A program made the translations under genes and the position numbers. The notes below the pieces were generated by a model that saw only the letters and a list, made by a program, of their open reading frames with translations, ran no database searches and was not told the DNA's origin. DNA of 64,000 bases from assembly GCA_020284085.1 (NCBI GenBank), contig JACEVL010000078.1, positions 1,704,533 through 1,768,532 on the forward strand, given 5' to 3'. This DNA comes from Aporrectodea caliginosa. Lineage: Eukaryota; Annelida; Clitellata; Crassiclitellata; Lumbricidae. Below, piece after piece: positions 36,001 through 47,100 of the stretch (its first letter is position 1; each line of letters starts with the position of its first letter).

Positions 36001-39000
36001 GGAATAATATTTTGTGACTTGCACTGAAACCTCATAATAAGGTTGTATTCTATAGCTAATTTGAATTTGATATCCATTTTGTAGACTGCACTCTGTCAGA
36101 ATTTGTTCCCCCAGAGGTGTATAGGAACATTGAGAAAGGCCTTTGTGTACAGATGCTTAACCCATTGGTTGATACATGTCATTAGACACTGGTGCTATAT
36201 AAATTTATTGAATGAAAAATTGTACAAGTGAGTTCATAATTTCTTTGCATACAGTCAAACTTGCCTACATACAATAGTGGTTGCTGTGGTAAAGAACGAG
36301 ATATATGTGTTTTGATGATTTTGCAGAAAATTCCTATTGAAACTCTGTGTGAGATCGGAGCTGCTTTGAGTACAAATACATCTTTAGAGAAGCTTTACTT
36401 GGCCAATACCCGAGCAACAGACAGAGTTGCCAGGGTCAGTAGTTGTCAGTTTCGTTTTTCTGGTAACTGAAACAGAAATGCAAATTTTATATATGGAACT
36501 GTGAGCCTTAATTAACTTTGTGTATGAATTTATGCTCCAGTTTCTTGATTGATATCCTTGGATGTTTGTGTCAACTGATGATCCAGATGCTTGTTTGATC
36601 CCAATGGCAGTTAAGAAGCTGCACCCCATTTTTAAAATTATATTGTGTTTATGTAGTAAGGGTTAATAAATTGTTATAAAATTATTCACCATAGTAAGTT
36701 ACAGGTTTGAATTTTAGATGACTGACTATTTCTTCTGACGTACAAAATTCTGAGAAGTTATATTATTATTACAGTAGTTTTATATATGGAAACAGAGATA
36801 ACGATTTGGAGAATGTGGACCTGCTCAAGAAAACTTGACTCAATTTTACTGTGCTGTTAATTATGTTCTTATTTTGTACCAAAGTTCAGTAATTGTATTT
36901 ATGTATCCATATATATGTGCATGATAGTCTGTTAGTCAAGAAGTTGGGGGTTCAAATCCCAGCCTGGGCAGAAATTTGTTTTGAGCTTTTGGCAGCTTCT
37001 TGGTGTTGAGCGTTGAGCAGATATTCTTCGGGAGCTGATGGTCTACATGCAGTAGATACCAGGCAGTATACTGAGTATAGGCACACTGCAGAGCAGATCA
37101 ACCACTATGTTCGAATTTGTTGCAAAAACAGTTGTTTATTGTTGAAGGCCATTGCTGAATCCTTGGAAACGAATAAAACCCTGAAGGCTTTGAATATTGA
37201 GAGTAACTATATCAGTGGGCTTGGAATCATTGCTATTCTGGATGCAGTCAACATCACCCAGGTTTTGACAGAGATCAAAGTTGCAAACCAGGTGGGTGGA
37301 CCACACTTTTTGGCATTTCTAGAATTTGACTGTTCATTTATAAATTAAACTGTTTTCTCTTGCCTTTATATTTATATCAGGGTTGATGGTTTAACTATTT
37401 TATCATTCCTCAGTATTATACTAGTACTGACTTAAGAGTGATACTCTGGCCTTTTGCCATGAAGTTTGGAGTCTGGTGCTAGATAGATCTTGTCTCCAGG
37501 TAGCAGGTTTGGTTTGTGATCTAATGGTTATGATTCAAGCCTGCTGAGCAGAGTGCATGTAACAGCTCTAGGCAGTAGAATGAATATCTTTCTGGTGTAA
37601 GTTGGTACAGAATGAATTTGTGACCTTGTCAGATTTGCTTGTAATCATTGAGCTGCTGGGTTAACATTGTCACTTTGGTCCTTGCAACTGTAGATAGCAA
37701 TTACTGCTACTAGCAAAATTTTCTCAGGTGCTATGAGCTGTTTCACCTCAAATTTAACAGTTTCAAAGTTTGTTTTCTTATTCTGATCAGAGACCGCAAG
37801 TACTGGGAGTAAGGAATGAGATGACTATTGCCAAGTGTCTTCGTGATAACAAAAGCATTGTACGATTTGGAATCTGCATGGAGATGCGTTGTCCACGTAT
37901 CCTTGTCACTGAATATTTGCAGAGGAACCACGATAATGGTGAGTGTTTTCATTCTTACTTGCTTGGTTCATGGCTTCTGCTTTGACAACTGTCAGCCAAT
38001 TTTCTTAATTAACCAGTTTTGTGAAAGTTTTCAATTATTTGGACCAAATTAGTTATGTCATATTCGGCTTATCTCAAGAAGCACCCTTTGTTCTTGTGGT
38101 TCTCTGCCTCTTAGGCAGGTTCAAATGTCCGACGTCGCCACTCCTCTCGTTGTTGGGCCTCTTCTTTCAGCTTTCTGTAACCATCTGTCATCATCCAATC
38201 CAGCTTCATCTGTCTTGGTCTTCCTCTTGTTCTCCTCCCCTCCATTTTTCCTTCAATGACCGTTCTTAGTAGTGAGTCTCCTCTCAGTGTGTGTCCGATC
38301 CATTTCCTTTGTCTCTTGTATTGTGCATATCAGGGGTCTTCTCCAATTCTTCCCATCACTTCTTCATTTGTTATACGTTCTGTCCAGCTGATTTAGATCT
38401 GTTTTATTGCCATGTTGCAGCACCCTTGTCAGGTTCTTACAAGGCAATCCATAAATGTATATAGCTACATGCAATGTCGTACGTGCATGCTTTCTTACAC
38501 ACGTTTGTAGTTGCAATCACAAATTTGTATATATAACTTTTCAGGAGGAACCCTTCAGAGGCACTCAGTACATACAAGCATGCATACGTAACCTTATTTC
38601 ATGTCACTTATTTAGATGCATTTCACAGTTCCTACTTTGTTCAGAATTGTGAGAAGAGTTTAAATGACCCCTCATTTATGCCTGGCTCATTCAGTAGTAA
38701 TCATAAAGAGCTGTGGTAGTTGGAATCTTGGCTGTTTAAGCTGAAATGCAAAAATTGTCTCATGCAATCCAGCAACTAGATGACATTTCTTTATGTGTGC
38801 ATGGCTTGACACTAAAAGTGTCTAATTTAAATACACACCAGGTTTCAAAATGCAGTGCAGGGGTCAAATGTATGCATTGGCAATATGTAGCCATGCTTGT
38901 ATGTCATGGATGTGAGAAGTGTTTCAGTGTTAACCCAGTTAGGTACATTGGTTAGAGCATTTAGACTGCGTCTCATGTGCCTTTGTGTTAGAGGGCATGC

Positions 39001-39770
39001 GGATCGCGGTTTGCTTCCCGATGCTGGCTTATTTCAGAGATTTAAATCTTGGGCTAGCACGGTCCGTGCACGGGACCTTAAATGGCATGGTGCATATTCA
39101 GAAGGGCAAGCGGTGGTGAAGGATCTCACTCGATCAATTCATTGAGAAGTGAGCAGGGTCGAGGCCATAATTATATATGGTTGCAGCAGGATTGCTATAG
39201 AAAAACATGTTCATTTACATTTCAGTGAGAAGAGAGAGGGTTGGAAAAGAGATTGTGCTGCCACCTGTTGAAGAAACTCCTTACTATTTGAAGAAGAAGC
39301 CTGAGCCAGGAGCAGAAGAAGACAAGAAGGCAGAGCCTGTCAAAAAGGGTGAAGCAGCCAAGAAAACAGAAGCTGCCAAGAAAACGCCAGAGCCACCAAA
39401 GAAAACTGAGCCAGCAGCAAAGGTGCCTCCACCAGGTGCCAAGAAGGCTCCAGAGCCACCAAAGAAAACTCCTGAACCAGCAAGAAAGGTACCTCCACCA
39501 GCTGCCAAGAAGACTCCAGAGCCACCAAAGAAAACCCTTGAACCGGCTAAGAAAACTCCAGAGCCACCCAAGAAAACTCCTGAACCAGTCAAGAAGACTC
39601 CGGAACCTCCAAAGAAAACCCCCGAGCCACCCAAGAAAACTCCAGAACCACCCAAGAAAACTCCAGAGCCACCCAAGAAAACTCCAGAGCCTGCAAAGAA
39701 GCCACCTCCACCAGAGTCATCATCGGAGGAGGAATCAAGTGAAGAGGAATCAGATAGCGATGAGGAGTAA
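30083..39770 (+). CDS. TMOD: Tropomodulin/leiomodin-family protein with long repeat tail, 524 aa
   Basis: Nine exons: 30083-30208, 31005-31161, 31486-31605, 32285-32380, 33452-33582, 36327-36434, 37148-37291, 37791-37938 and 39226-39770. All borders are GT-AG and all phases agree; coding length is 1575 nt. Residues 1-42 are the first tropomyosin-binding helix (DIDELLAKLTDAELEELH-like). Residues 62-96 hold the actin-binding segment starting LPTGPFERKKLLEFLERKA. Residues ~112-152 are the second tropomyosin site (LVDLAAILGFHGMLNQVQY). Residues ~178-343 are the leucine-rich actin-capping domain (EPPNTTDVEASLAQLK, LKALNIESNYISGLG). From ~344 a tail unlike vertebrate tropomodulin (359 aa) follows. 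The family caps actin pointed ends with tropomyosin; leiomodins nucleate filaments, but no WH2 motif is evident here. Confidence 0.93.
30305..30645. mobile_element. hAT MITE in tropomodulin intron 1, perfect TSD
   Basis: The ends CAGTGCTACCCAAAGTTG and (reversed) CAGCGCTTCCAAAACTTTTC are inverted. CAATAGTG is duplicated at 30297-30304 and 30646-30653. GGTTCGCGGACTGGTGCCGG and CCGGTCCGCCTGCAG form subterminal inverted motifs. Related to 53479-53830. Confidence 0.9.
33583..35400. other. First part of tropomodulin intron 5; no exon seen
   Basis: AT-rich. An 86-codon open frame at 33931-34191 is hydrophobic but lacks homology, splice logic or a GC change, and I treat it as chance. TTGATTGATTGA words near 34500-34580 are simple repeat. 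Confidence 0.5.
35411..35839 (+). CDS. Possible nested two-exon gene, 98 aa
   Basis: Inside tropomodulin intron 5, on the same strand, a CpG-rich island (about 35240-35640) contains ATG at 35411 opening a 76-codon frame. It reaches a consensus donor, GC|GTGAGT at 35641. A polypyrimidine tract and acceptor TTTGTTTCAG follow at 35772. Splicing keeps the frame open for 21 more codons, CysVal-rich, to TAA at 35839. ATTAAA at 35825 could signal polyadenylation. The N-terminal part is basic and Ser/Thr/Arg-rich, starting MAERILERSQLPIAETTSTA. I do not recognise it. Alternatives are an internal promoter with a non-coding first exon, or a transposon-derived unit, since (AAT)n follows. Confidence 0.35.
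36930..37020 (+). mobile_element. tRNA-SINE head fragment
   Basis: Box B-like GGGGGTTCAAATCCCAG, followed by GCCTGGGCAGAAATTTG and TTTTGAGCTTTTGG. The same order of words occurs, inverted, at 52440-52515, so both belong to one SINE family. Confidence 0.6.
38078..38400 (-). pseudogene. LINE 3' coding end (RTE-like)
   Basis: The - strand reads SWTERITNEEVMGRIGEDP, one stop, RKWIGHTLRGDSLLRTVIEG, then GRRTRGRPRQMK and REEWRRRTFEPA with a stop. This is the familiar end of reverse transcriptases of the form WIGHVLR...EGK.EG.R.RGRPR. It lies in tropomodulin intron 8, antisense to the gene. A second copy of the RGRPR region is at 48905. Confidence 0.85.
38930..39175 (+). mobile_element. tRNA-derived SINE in tropomodulin intron 8
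   Basis: Box A-like ATTGGTTAGAGCATTTAGAC near 38948 and box B-like GATCGCGGTTTGCTTCCC near 39001, at tRNA-like spacing. The body contains CACGGTCCGTGCACGGGACC. Its ends are not clear. Confidence 0.55.
39355..39715 (+). repeat. 21-bp coding minisatellite (KKTPEPP) in the last tropomodulin exon
   Basis: The exon contains about ten KKTPEP units, the most regular being the run of four KKTPEPP near 39605-39690, mixed with KVPPP(G/A)AKK spacers. The DNA unit is close to AAGAAAACTCCAGAGCCACC plus C. It is followed by KKPPPPE and a Ser/Glu/Asp terminus. The composition resembles titin PEVK segments and is likely unstructured and elastic; that is inference. Confidence 0.9.
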
Positions 39771-41120
39771 GAAGCTGGAAGTCAGGGAAGGAGTGAAGGC
39801 TTCTGTGTGAAATGTTTGTCAGTATTAGTAAAACATTTTTGTGGGTTTTCATTCTGTTTTCTGAATCCTTGTGCCTTTGCTTTGTCAGTTTTGGTGGCTG
39901 ACGAGTATGTCCCACTGAGCACTAGTAACTCCATTAAGGGGTGAGGCGTGACCTGTCACAAATTCCATACAGATTTCGCTGTTTGATTAATGGCTTCTGT
40001 GATTGTGCAGGAGTGTGAATGTTTCACGTTGTCCAGTGAGCTAGAAATTTCTTTCGTTTGAGTGGCCAACATGGAAGTAATTGGTAAGATTATGCAGGTC
40101 TGCTTCTGTTCTTTTATTTTATTCTCAGTGAAAACAAATAGCTGCTAAAGTTTTCTTTTAGTATTTAATAGCAGATAATGCTTCAGAAAGATGACATATG
40201 GAGAATGTTAATAGATTTGGTGTTGTGGTATAAATAGTTTAAACAACTCTTCATCTCGCAATAGACTGTTTTAACTCTGTCTATTTAATTTATGCATTAT
40301 TTTGTGTTTCATAATTGTTTATTCAAAATATAGTTTTAATTTTTCTCCACGATCTCAAGACTTAGCTTTAAATTAATGAAAACCACAATTCCAGGTTAAA
40401 TGAAGACTTTGAACTGGAGTTGTTTCTGACATGGTTTTTATAAAGAGATTAGACAGCTATATTGCAGCATGTTTGAGAATGTTCCTGGAAGCCATTATAT
40501 AATTCTCAGATGCATAAACATGAATCCAGTCTACGCAATGAGCCCAATCCATCCATTAAGCGAATGCACAAGGTCTGGTGATATGGTTATAGTTTATAAC
40601 TTAAGCAGTGTTGAACATAGAGCATGTGACCATGCAAAAGCAAATCCTGTTACAAAATAAATGTGAGATTAAATGGCTCATATGTGAATGGTGTGATACG
40701 TATATGAATACATTTGCAAAAGATGCAGAATACAAACAAAAGTCATCATTGTACAAATAAATAAAGTAAACAATGTATGATAAAATTATAAGGACTGCTA
40801 ATCAAAATAATCGTTTTGCAATGCAGGACAATTGCTTTTCATCAAATGTCAGCATCTGAATGGTTGAGGCTTCTCTATCTGACCTTAATCATGAATTGTT
40901 ATGGCCAAACTATCATGAAAGGAAGTTGTGAATGATCATCATTTGTTGTAGATGTTTCTCTTACATTATTTTGACCATCTGCATGAATAAGGTTTCCTCT
41001 GGCGTTTGTTGCATTCTGTATACCTGGTACAGTTATTTGAATATAGTATGTTGTCATGAAATTTAACAAAGATACCTACCATTGATCTGATCAGCCATGT
41101 GTATAGACTGTTTCTGAAGT
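39771..41120 (+). other. Tropomodulin 3' UTR and downstream intergenic
   Basis: AATAAA words at 40657-40662 and near 40757-40765 could end the tropomodulin transcript. No other exon seen. Confidence 0.4.
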
Positions 41121-41125
41121 GTGAA

Positions 41126-41360
41126 GGGGACGTCCGCAAAAAATGACCCACTTAATTGGTAGTGATGTAACAAATCAAGTCAGTCGATGGATTTCTCTCT
41201 TGGGGTTTAGTTTTTACAAGTAGAGCAAGCTCGTCAGAATACGTTTCTTAGGCCATTTTAGGCGGACGTCCGTCCGCACTGGTCATAACCCCCTCCCCTT
41301 GTCCGCATTTAGATGGCCTCCCCTCCCCCTCATTGCGGACGTCCTTTATGGATGCTCCTG
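41126..41360. mobile_element. Relative of the 21392 MITE
   Basis: The right end reversed, AGGAGCATCCATAAAGGACG then TCCGCAATGAGG with C-rich runs inside, resembles the 21392-21847 terminus. The left end GGGGACGTCCGCAAAAAATG matches once ~12 nt are taken as deleted. No clear target duplication. Confidence 0.5.
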
Positions 41361-44144
41361 AAGGGCATGGTAGACAAATGTAAACATTAGTCAAAGAGTA
41401 ATTCTACATACATTGCAAGTCTTTTTTAAATACATATGCCATCATTTAAATCTGGTCCATAATCTATTTAATTCAATAATTTGACAATGTTCACTAACTC
41501 GAAAAAAAAACAATAGACTTGTTTACACGATGGCACTTTGGAAGCCCGTTACATATGCCATTGTGGAAGTATTGAATACTTCGCTTCTGGAGAATACATT
41601 ACAACAGCAGAAAATATTAAAACCTTGGAAGAAAAGTGGTGCACAAAATTCTTTCCTAAAATATTTAAACCTCAGAAGAAAAATGGTGCACAAAATTGTT
41701 TCCTATTTCAAAGTGTTTGGTGTGTCATTTCATACATACTGGAAATGACAAAAATATTGAAAACTCTTTAAAATTTAATTCCAAAAACTAAATTAGAATC
41801 AGTTTTGACAGAAGTGAGCACTGAGCAGGAAGTGGAGTAGCCTGGCTTAAACGACATGGTTTATATAACAGACCTAAAAGCTGGGGCATCACCAAAATGT
41901 TAGAATCTACACAAATTCTTATCTGTTGATCTGGAACTCTGCAACAATTCTGTAATGCTTTCTGAACAGTGAACTGGACTAGAAATTTATCCTTATTAGT
42001 TTCTTAAAGATCTGTTCATACAAGCTTTCTTTTCTTTATTCTACTGCTGTTCATGTTGTATGTCTACTGGTACTTCGATTAATAAAACAAAAAATCTGAT
42101 CAATCCATATGCATAGGGGTGAACCAGAACCATATTGCAGTTGTATCACAGCCAGCAACAGCAAACCAACTGAGCAAGCTTTATGGCTTACTTTCACAAG
42201 GCACTTCAAGAGTCGTTAAATAGCACTATAATTGATACATGCATTGATACATCTTAATACAATTGATAGATTGAAACCCCAGATTCTAAAGCGAACATTT
42301 AAAGAGCCGGATTTGACGCTGCCAGACAATTGTAGCTCTTGTTAAATTACAGTCACGGCATTTTTACACACTTAATATCAACAAGAAAAGCACAGAGTAG
42401 TAATTTTGTAACTTCGGTAAAGTCTATAAGCATCTTTGTAATGTCAAATTAGCTTCAAGGCCAAAATGAAAATCTCTCGATGCTATGATCACAGTTCAAT
42501 ACTATTCGAAATTCACAGATCTGTCTACTTTAAATCAGAACGTTAACTGCTATAGCACAAGATCAAGTGATCCTCCAAACTCTAAGAGATGGCCATCTTT
42601 CGAGAAGCTCTCAGGAGGCTTGAACAGGTGCCCATCTTTAGAAGCTCTTTAAAGGTGCCCATTTAAATTTTAAACAGTAGTTTGGCAAGGCATTGATTCA
42701 TTGCAAAGCCTCTGTCAACATTGGCCCTGAAGCATCTTCTGACTTAAGTGCACACTGAAGTGACTGATTCTGACTACAGTGTACAGCAAACAAACTGGAA
42801 GACATTGTCTTTATGGATTACATTGTTTAACAACACATTCACAATACACACTGGGATTCTGAAACAAAATACACAGATGATGAAGACCATGAGTTCATTA
42901 ACCTAGCCCCAAGAGGTAGCCATGGGTATGAAATGTGTTAAACACTTAAAAGCAGGTGACACACAGAGGTCAATGACTCATAATGTGTGCTAATATTTCT
43001 TATCGTTATCCTTTGACTCTGGTTATGATTACATTATTTCTCAACAGAACATTAGGTTTGTGAACGTGCCATAATTTGCTAACCGTTGTAAGTTTGTAAC
43101 TATAACAAAGCCAATAATTAAATGTCAAAGGCACAGAACATTTCCTGCAATTTACGAATACGGAAGCAAAACAAAAATTACCTGTAACCAACAACAAGTT
43201 CAAACCCAAGATCTTTCCAACGCTTTTGTATGTGACCCAAACTATGACATCACGTTTTTTGCAAGGCAACTGTTTTATATACAGAATCATTGAGATGCAA
43301 GTATCCAATACCAGTCTATTAATACAGGATCATGATGAAGCGTCTCCTTAAACTTCATTTTATTAAGCAGAGTCACAAGTGATCAATTAGGAGGCACCTT
43401 TAATATTGGCCTCCAAATGAACTTTTAGGTCACAGCAAGGGTTTTGGAACCATATCCCTACAGAGAAAATAAGTCTGTGTTATTTGTAGAGCATGAAAGT
43501 CTTAAACATGCACCATTGCAAATACAAAAAAACTTCATTACAATTCACATTTAATTTGAGGCACTGTGGTTCCAAATTCAACAGCTTGACCATCAAACAC
43601 AGAACAAATTCCCTACAGAATAACCATAAAAGCACCAGGTGACTTTACGCCTACACAATTTTTAAATTTGCCTATTTTTGTGCAACTTCTTAGTTCAATC
43701 ATTCCTAATTCAGTTTTTTTTACCTAGTGTTAGCTTAAGTTTGCTTATTTCGTTACCTGAACCTCACCATTATAATATCAACAACATGCAACACCTGAAA
43801 CTACCTGTACCATTTTTGTCACATAAACCCATGCAACAAAAACGGAGCAGTATGAATGCAAAAATCAGAAGCAGTGGACCAATAAACTTTGAAATAATAT
43901 ACTGTCATCTCTAAGAATTCTTTTCTGAACCTGTTGAACCTGTAGGATTAATCATTTGAATAGTGAAACCTGCTTTTAGTACATCACCCAATAATAACCA
44001 ATTTTACATCCATGGTAACAAAAATGCTCTGAAAAGGTTGCATTTCAAGAGAACCAGCGTGCATATGGCTCAATAAACAGGCAGCGAAAAATATTCAGGA
44101 GTGTGGACATGTTTCGATAAAACTGTTGTGCAGCTGAAGTTAGG
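41361..44144. other. Convergent intergenic region; Rab8 3' UTR probably at the right
   Basis: Between the convergent tropomodulin and Rab8 genes. AT-rich, with only short frames lacking family resemblance. The poly(A) site of Rab8 is not identifiable with confidence. Confidence 0.45.
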
Positions 44145-47100
44145 TCAAAGTATAACGCATCTCCATCCTCCAGGTTTGTTCTTTGGCTTTGTGACTTCGA
44201 CGTTATCGCCGCGGGATCTATTTCCTCCAGCTCCGTTTCCATCCTATAACCAGAAGTAGTGCTTGCAGAAAATTTTGCAGATTAAAATGCATTAAGAGAT
44301 TAAATTATAAGGAGAAGCAAATGAGCAAAAATAACTTAAAACCAAAAACCACTATGAAATATAAGAAGAAATAAATAAGAACAAGTAAATACTGAAAAAT
44401 AATGAACAGAAGAAAATAATAAAAGAATAAAAAGTATTAAATTTAGTCTGTAAGAAATAAAGGAAATTGAAACAGCAAAAACCAATTTAAAGCATTATGG
44501 AACTTATCACAATGCTTTACAAGATATCTAATAACAAACGCTTAGTCTAAGCCAAAATTTTACGGCACGGGTTTCTGAACTTGCTGCAGTTCGAGTTTTT
44601 GGATGAATTTATATTATTTGACCATCTTTCAGGTGCACAAAACTGCTGTGCGGCCTTGTAGGCCTACCTGGGAAGGAATGTCTCTAATAGCAAGTGCCCA
44701 AACCAATAAGCATATAACATTTAAACAAATCTGTAGCCTCTTTCCCTCATGTATTGTGGTGTGGAGCATATAAATCTTGACTCGAAGAAATACAAGCTGT
44801 ATGAGCACTATTCTGAATAACAGCACATAAAATGTAGTGGTTATACAAGTCTTTGGAACAGAGCTTTCAATAAACAAACCATTTTCTTGTCCATCTTGCA
44901 CTTTATATCACGCGCTAACGTGATGAACGACTCTTCGACATTGATGCTAGCCTTAGCACTCGTCTCGAGAAACTTCACATTGTATTCTAGTGCCAACTGT
45001 CAACACAAAATCACAAAGACACACAAGTTCACATTGTGCCACTAGAGGCAAATGGTGGCCAGCTATGGGCCCCAAGAGTTAAGCTATCACAGAACTGTTA
45101 TGTTTAATGGTTTTGAATGGTCAGGTCAGGAACTACTGATGCATTTCCCTGAAGTGCCCTATAAATTTTTTAATGCATTATAAATCTTGATCGGGTGCTG
45201 GGACTTTCAATTTTCTTATTCTCCGTCGTGAAGAGAGATTTTTGAATTGTTGAATAATCCAAAAGTGCCCAAGAGTCTGTCAACCCCGTACTACTTTTGC
45301 CTTACACTGCTGGGTGTACATTTCTGGGCATAAACTACGAAAAGTAATAGGTAAGGCAGATTGTACATTAGAGAAATCATGTGTGATTTCTATTGGAAGG
45401 CTGAGAGAGCCAAGCCCTGATTGTCTCCTCAAATATCTCTATTTAAAACTGATTTTTGCCAAGAGGGGTAAACTATGCTCACAGTAGCTGATGCTTGTTT
45501 TAATAAAAGGAGAGTAAATTTTTACTTCACAACAACTCGCTAAATATTACAAAAACATCTGAACCCCAATCATGAAACCTTGCCTTACATAGCCACTCTA
45601 AATGATAACACTGAAAAGCTATAGAACTGTGCAGTTACATTACAAATACAAGAAACTAAGAGTACTTTGAGTGGTAGACAGCACTACAAAAATGTCCTGT
45701 TCCATACATTTTAGTGAGGTAGAGCAGCATACTTAAAAAGAAATTGGTTAACACTTTAATGACGAGAGTGTACTAAAATCAACTGCGACACCAATGCAGC
45801 TCATTCGTATTCACATTTACATACAAACATAAACACATACATTAGGGTGGTTCTTAAAAATAAAAGTGTGAAACTAATGTTCGCCAAGGTTCCATTTGGT
45901 TCCATTCCATCCAGAAACATCACACAAAAAGTTGTATGAAAATTTTTTAATATTTAGGACTGCCACAACACCATCAAAGTTTCACCCTTTATCAAATATA
46001 GGAGCACTCGAACAGTAAGCATAATAGTTGTAATCAAAAATGAAAAGTGAACACTTAAACCAGGAATAAATTCAACTGCCTGTAGTAGGTCCAGATTACA
46101 GCACAATTACATTTATTGCATGCCTGGTTACTAGTGATTACATTAATTAGTGATTAAAATTATTTATTAGAGTTATTATTATTATTGAGGAAACGGTAAA
46201 AAGTTAATAACTTCTACAAATATGGGCATATTCTGAAAATTAACACATCATTTTATTCAGTTTTAAGAGCTCTTTCTAGCGGTATATTGAATGGCAGTTA
46301 AGTAGTTTTCAATTAGAATATTTTACAAGAAAACCCCAAATAAGCTCGAAAAACGCTTTGTCTCGTAACTTTGGCCCTCTGGTGGGGGCGCAAGACATTA
46401 ATATTTTTTTAAATTTTGAACAGTGTTTGATCCATGCCATTAGGCAACTTTTGGTTGCTATTACTTTTCGAATTTCTAATTTTCGCTTATTTTCCACTAC
46501 ACCCTTTTGTGTATGCTAGTTCGAATATATTTGTAGTTATCTACAGTCTCACTACAGTCTCAGGAACTCACGGATCAAATACCACTAAAATGCCAATAAA
46601 AATTAATAATAAACAATCAAAGAGAACATAAACATTTTATAAATTATTTTTAAGTTGTGCTTAATCATCCAGCTTTTCTGTTGAAAACTAAACATAGGTC
46701 CAAAAATGCGAATCAAATACTTATACTCGACATGATGAAAATTATCTGTAAATTAAAGTCAAAATTTAAAAGACGTTGTGGCAGTCCTAGATATTGTTCA
46801 ATCCTGCTAATTTTTGGGCTACATAACTTCCAAACCAATTGGCACGGAATGCCGGGTTGGCGAAAGTAAACAACTGAAGTTGAAAATTTTCCATTAGAGA
46901 TGCAACCACCCTAACATACATGCATACATCCTCATTCATATTTACATTTACTTACAAATACATACATCCTCATTCATATTTACATTAATACATAGTCCTC
47001 ATTCATATTTACATAAATACATAAAAATACAAATACATCCACGCATACATACATAAGCTGAACTCATTTCAGTTCCTGACCTCAGCACCTCGTTCTTTGG

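Noticed and set aside
44045..44242. Frame starting [10 protein letters not shown] at the end of Rab8
   Set aside because: Out of phase with exon 6; the correct frame of the same exon ends in the prenylation motif CVIL.
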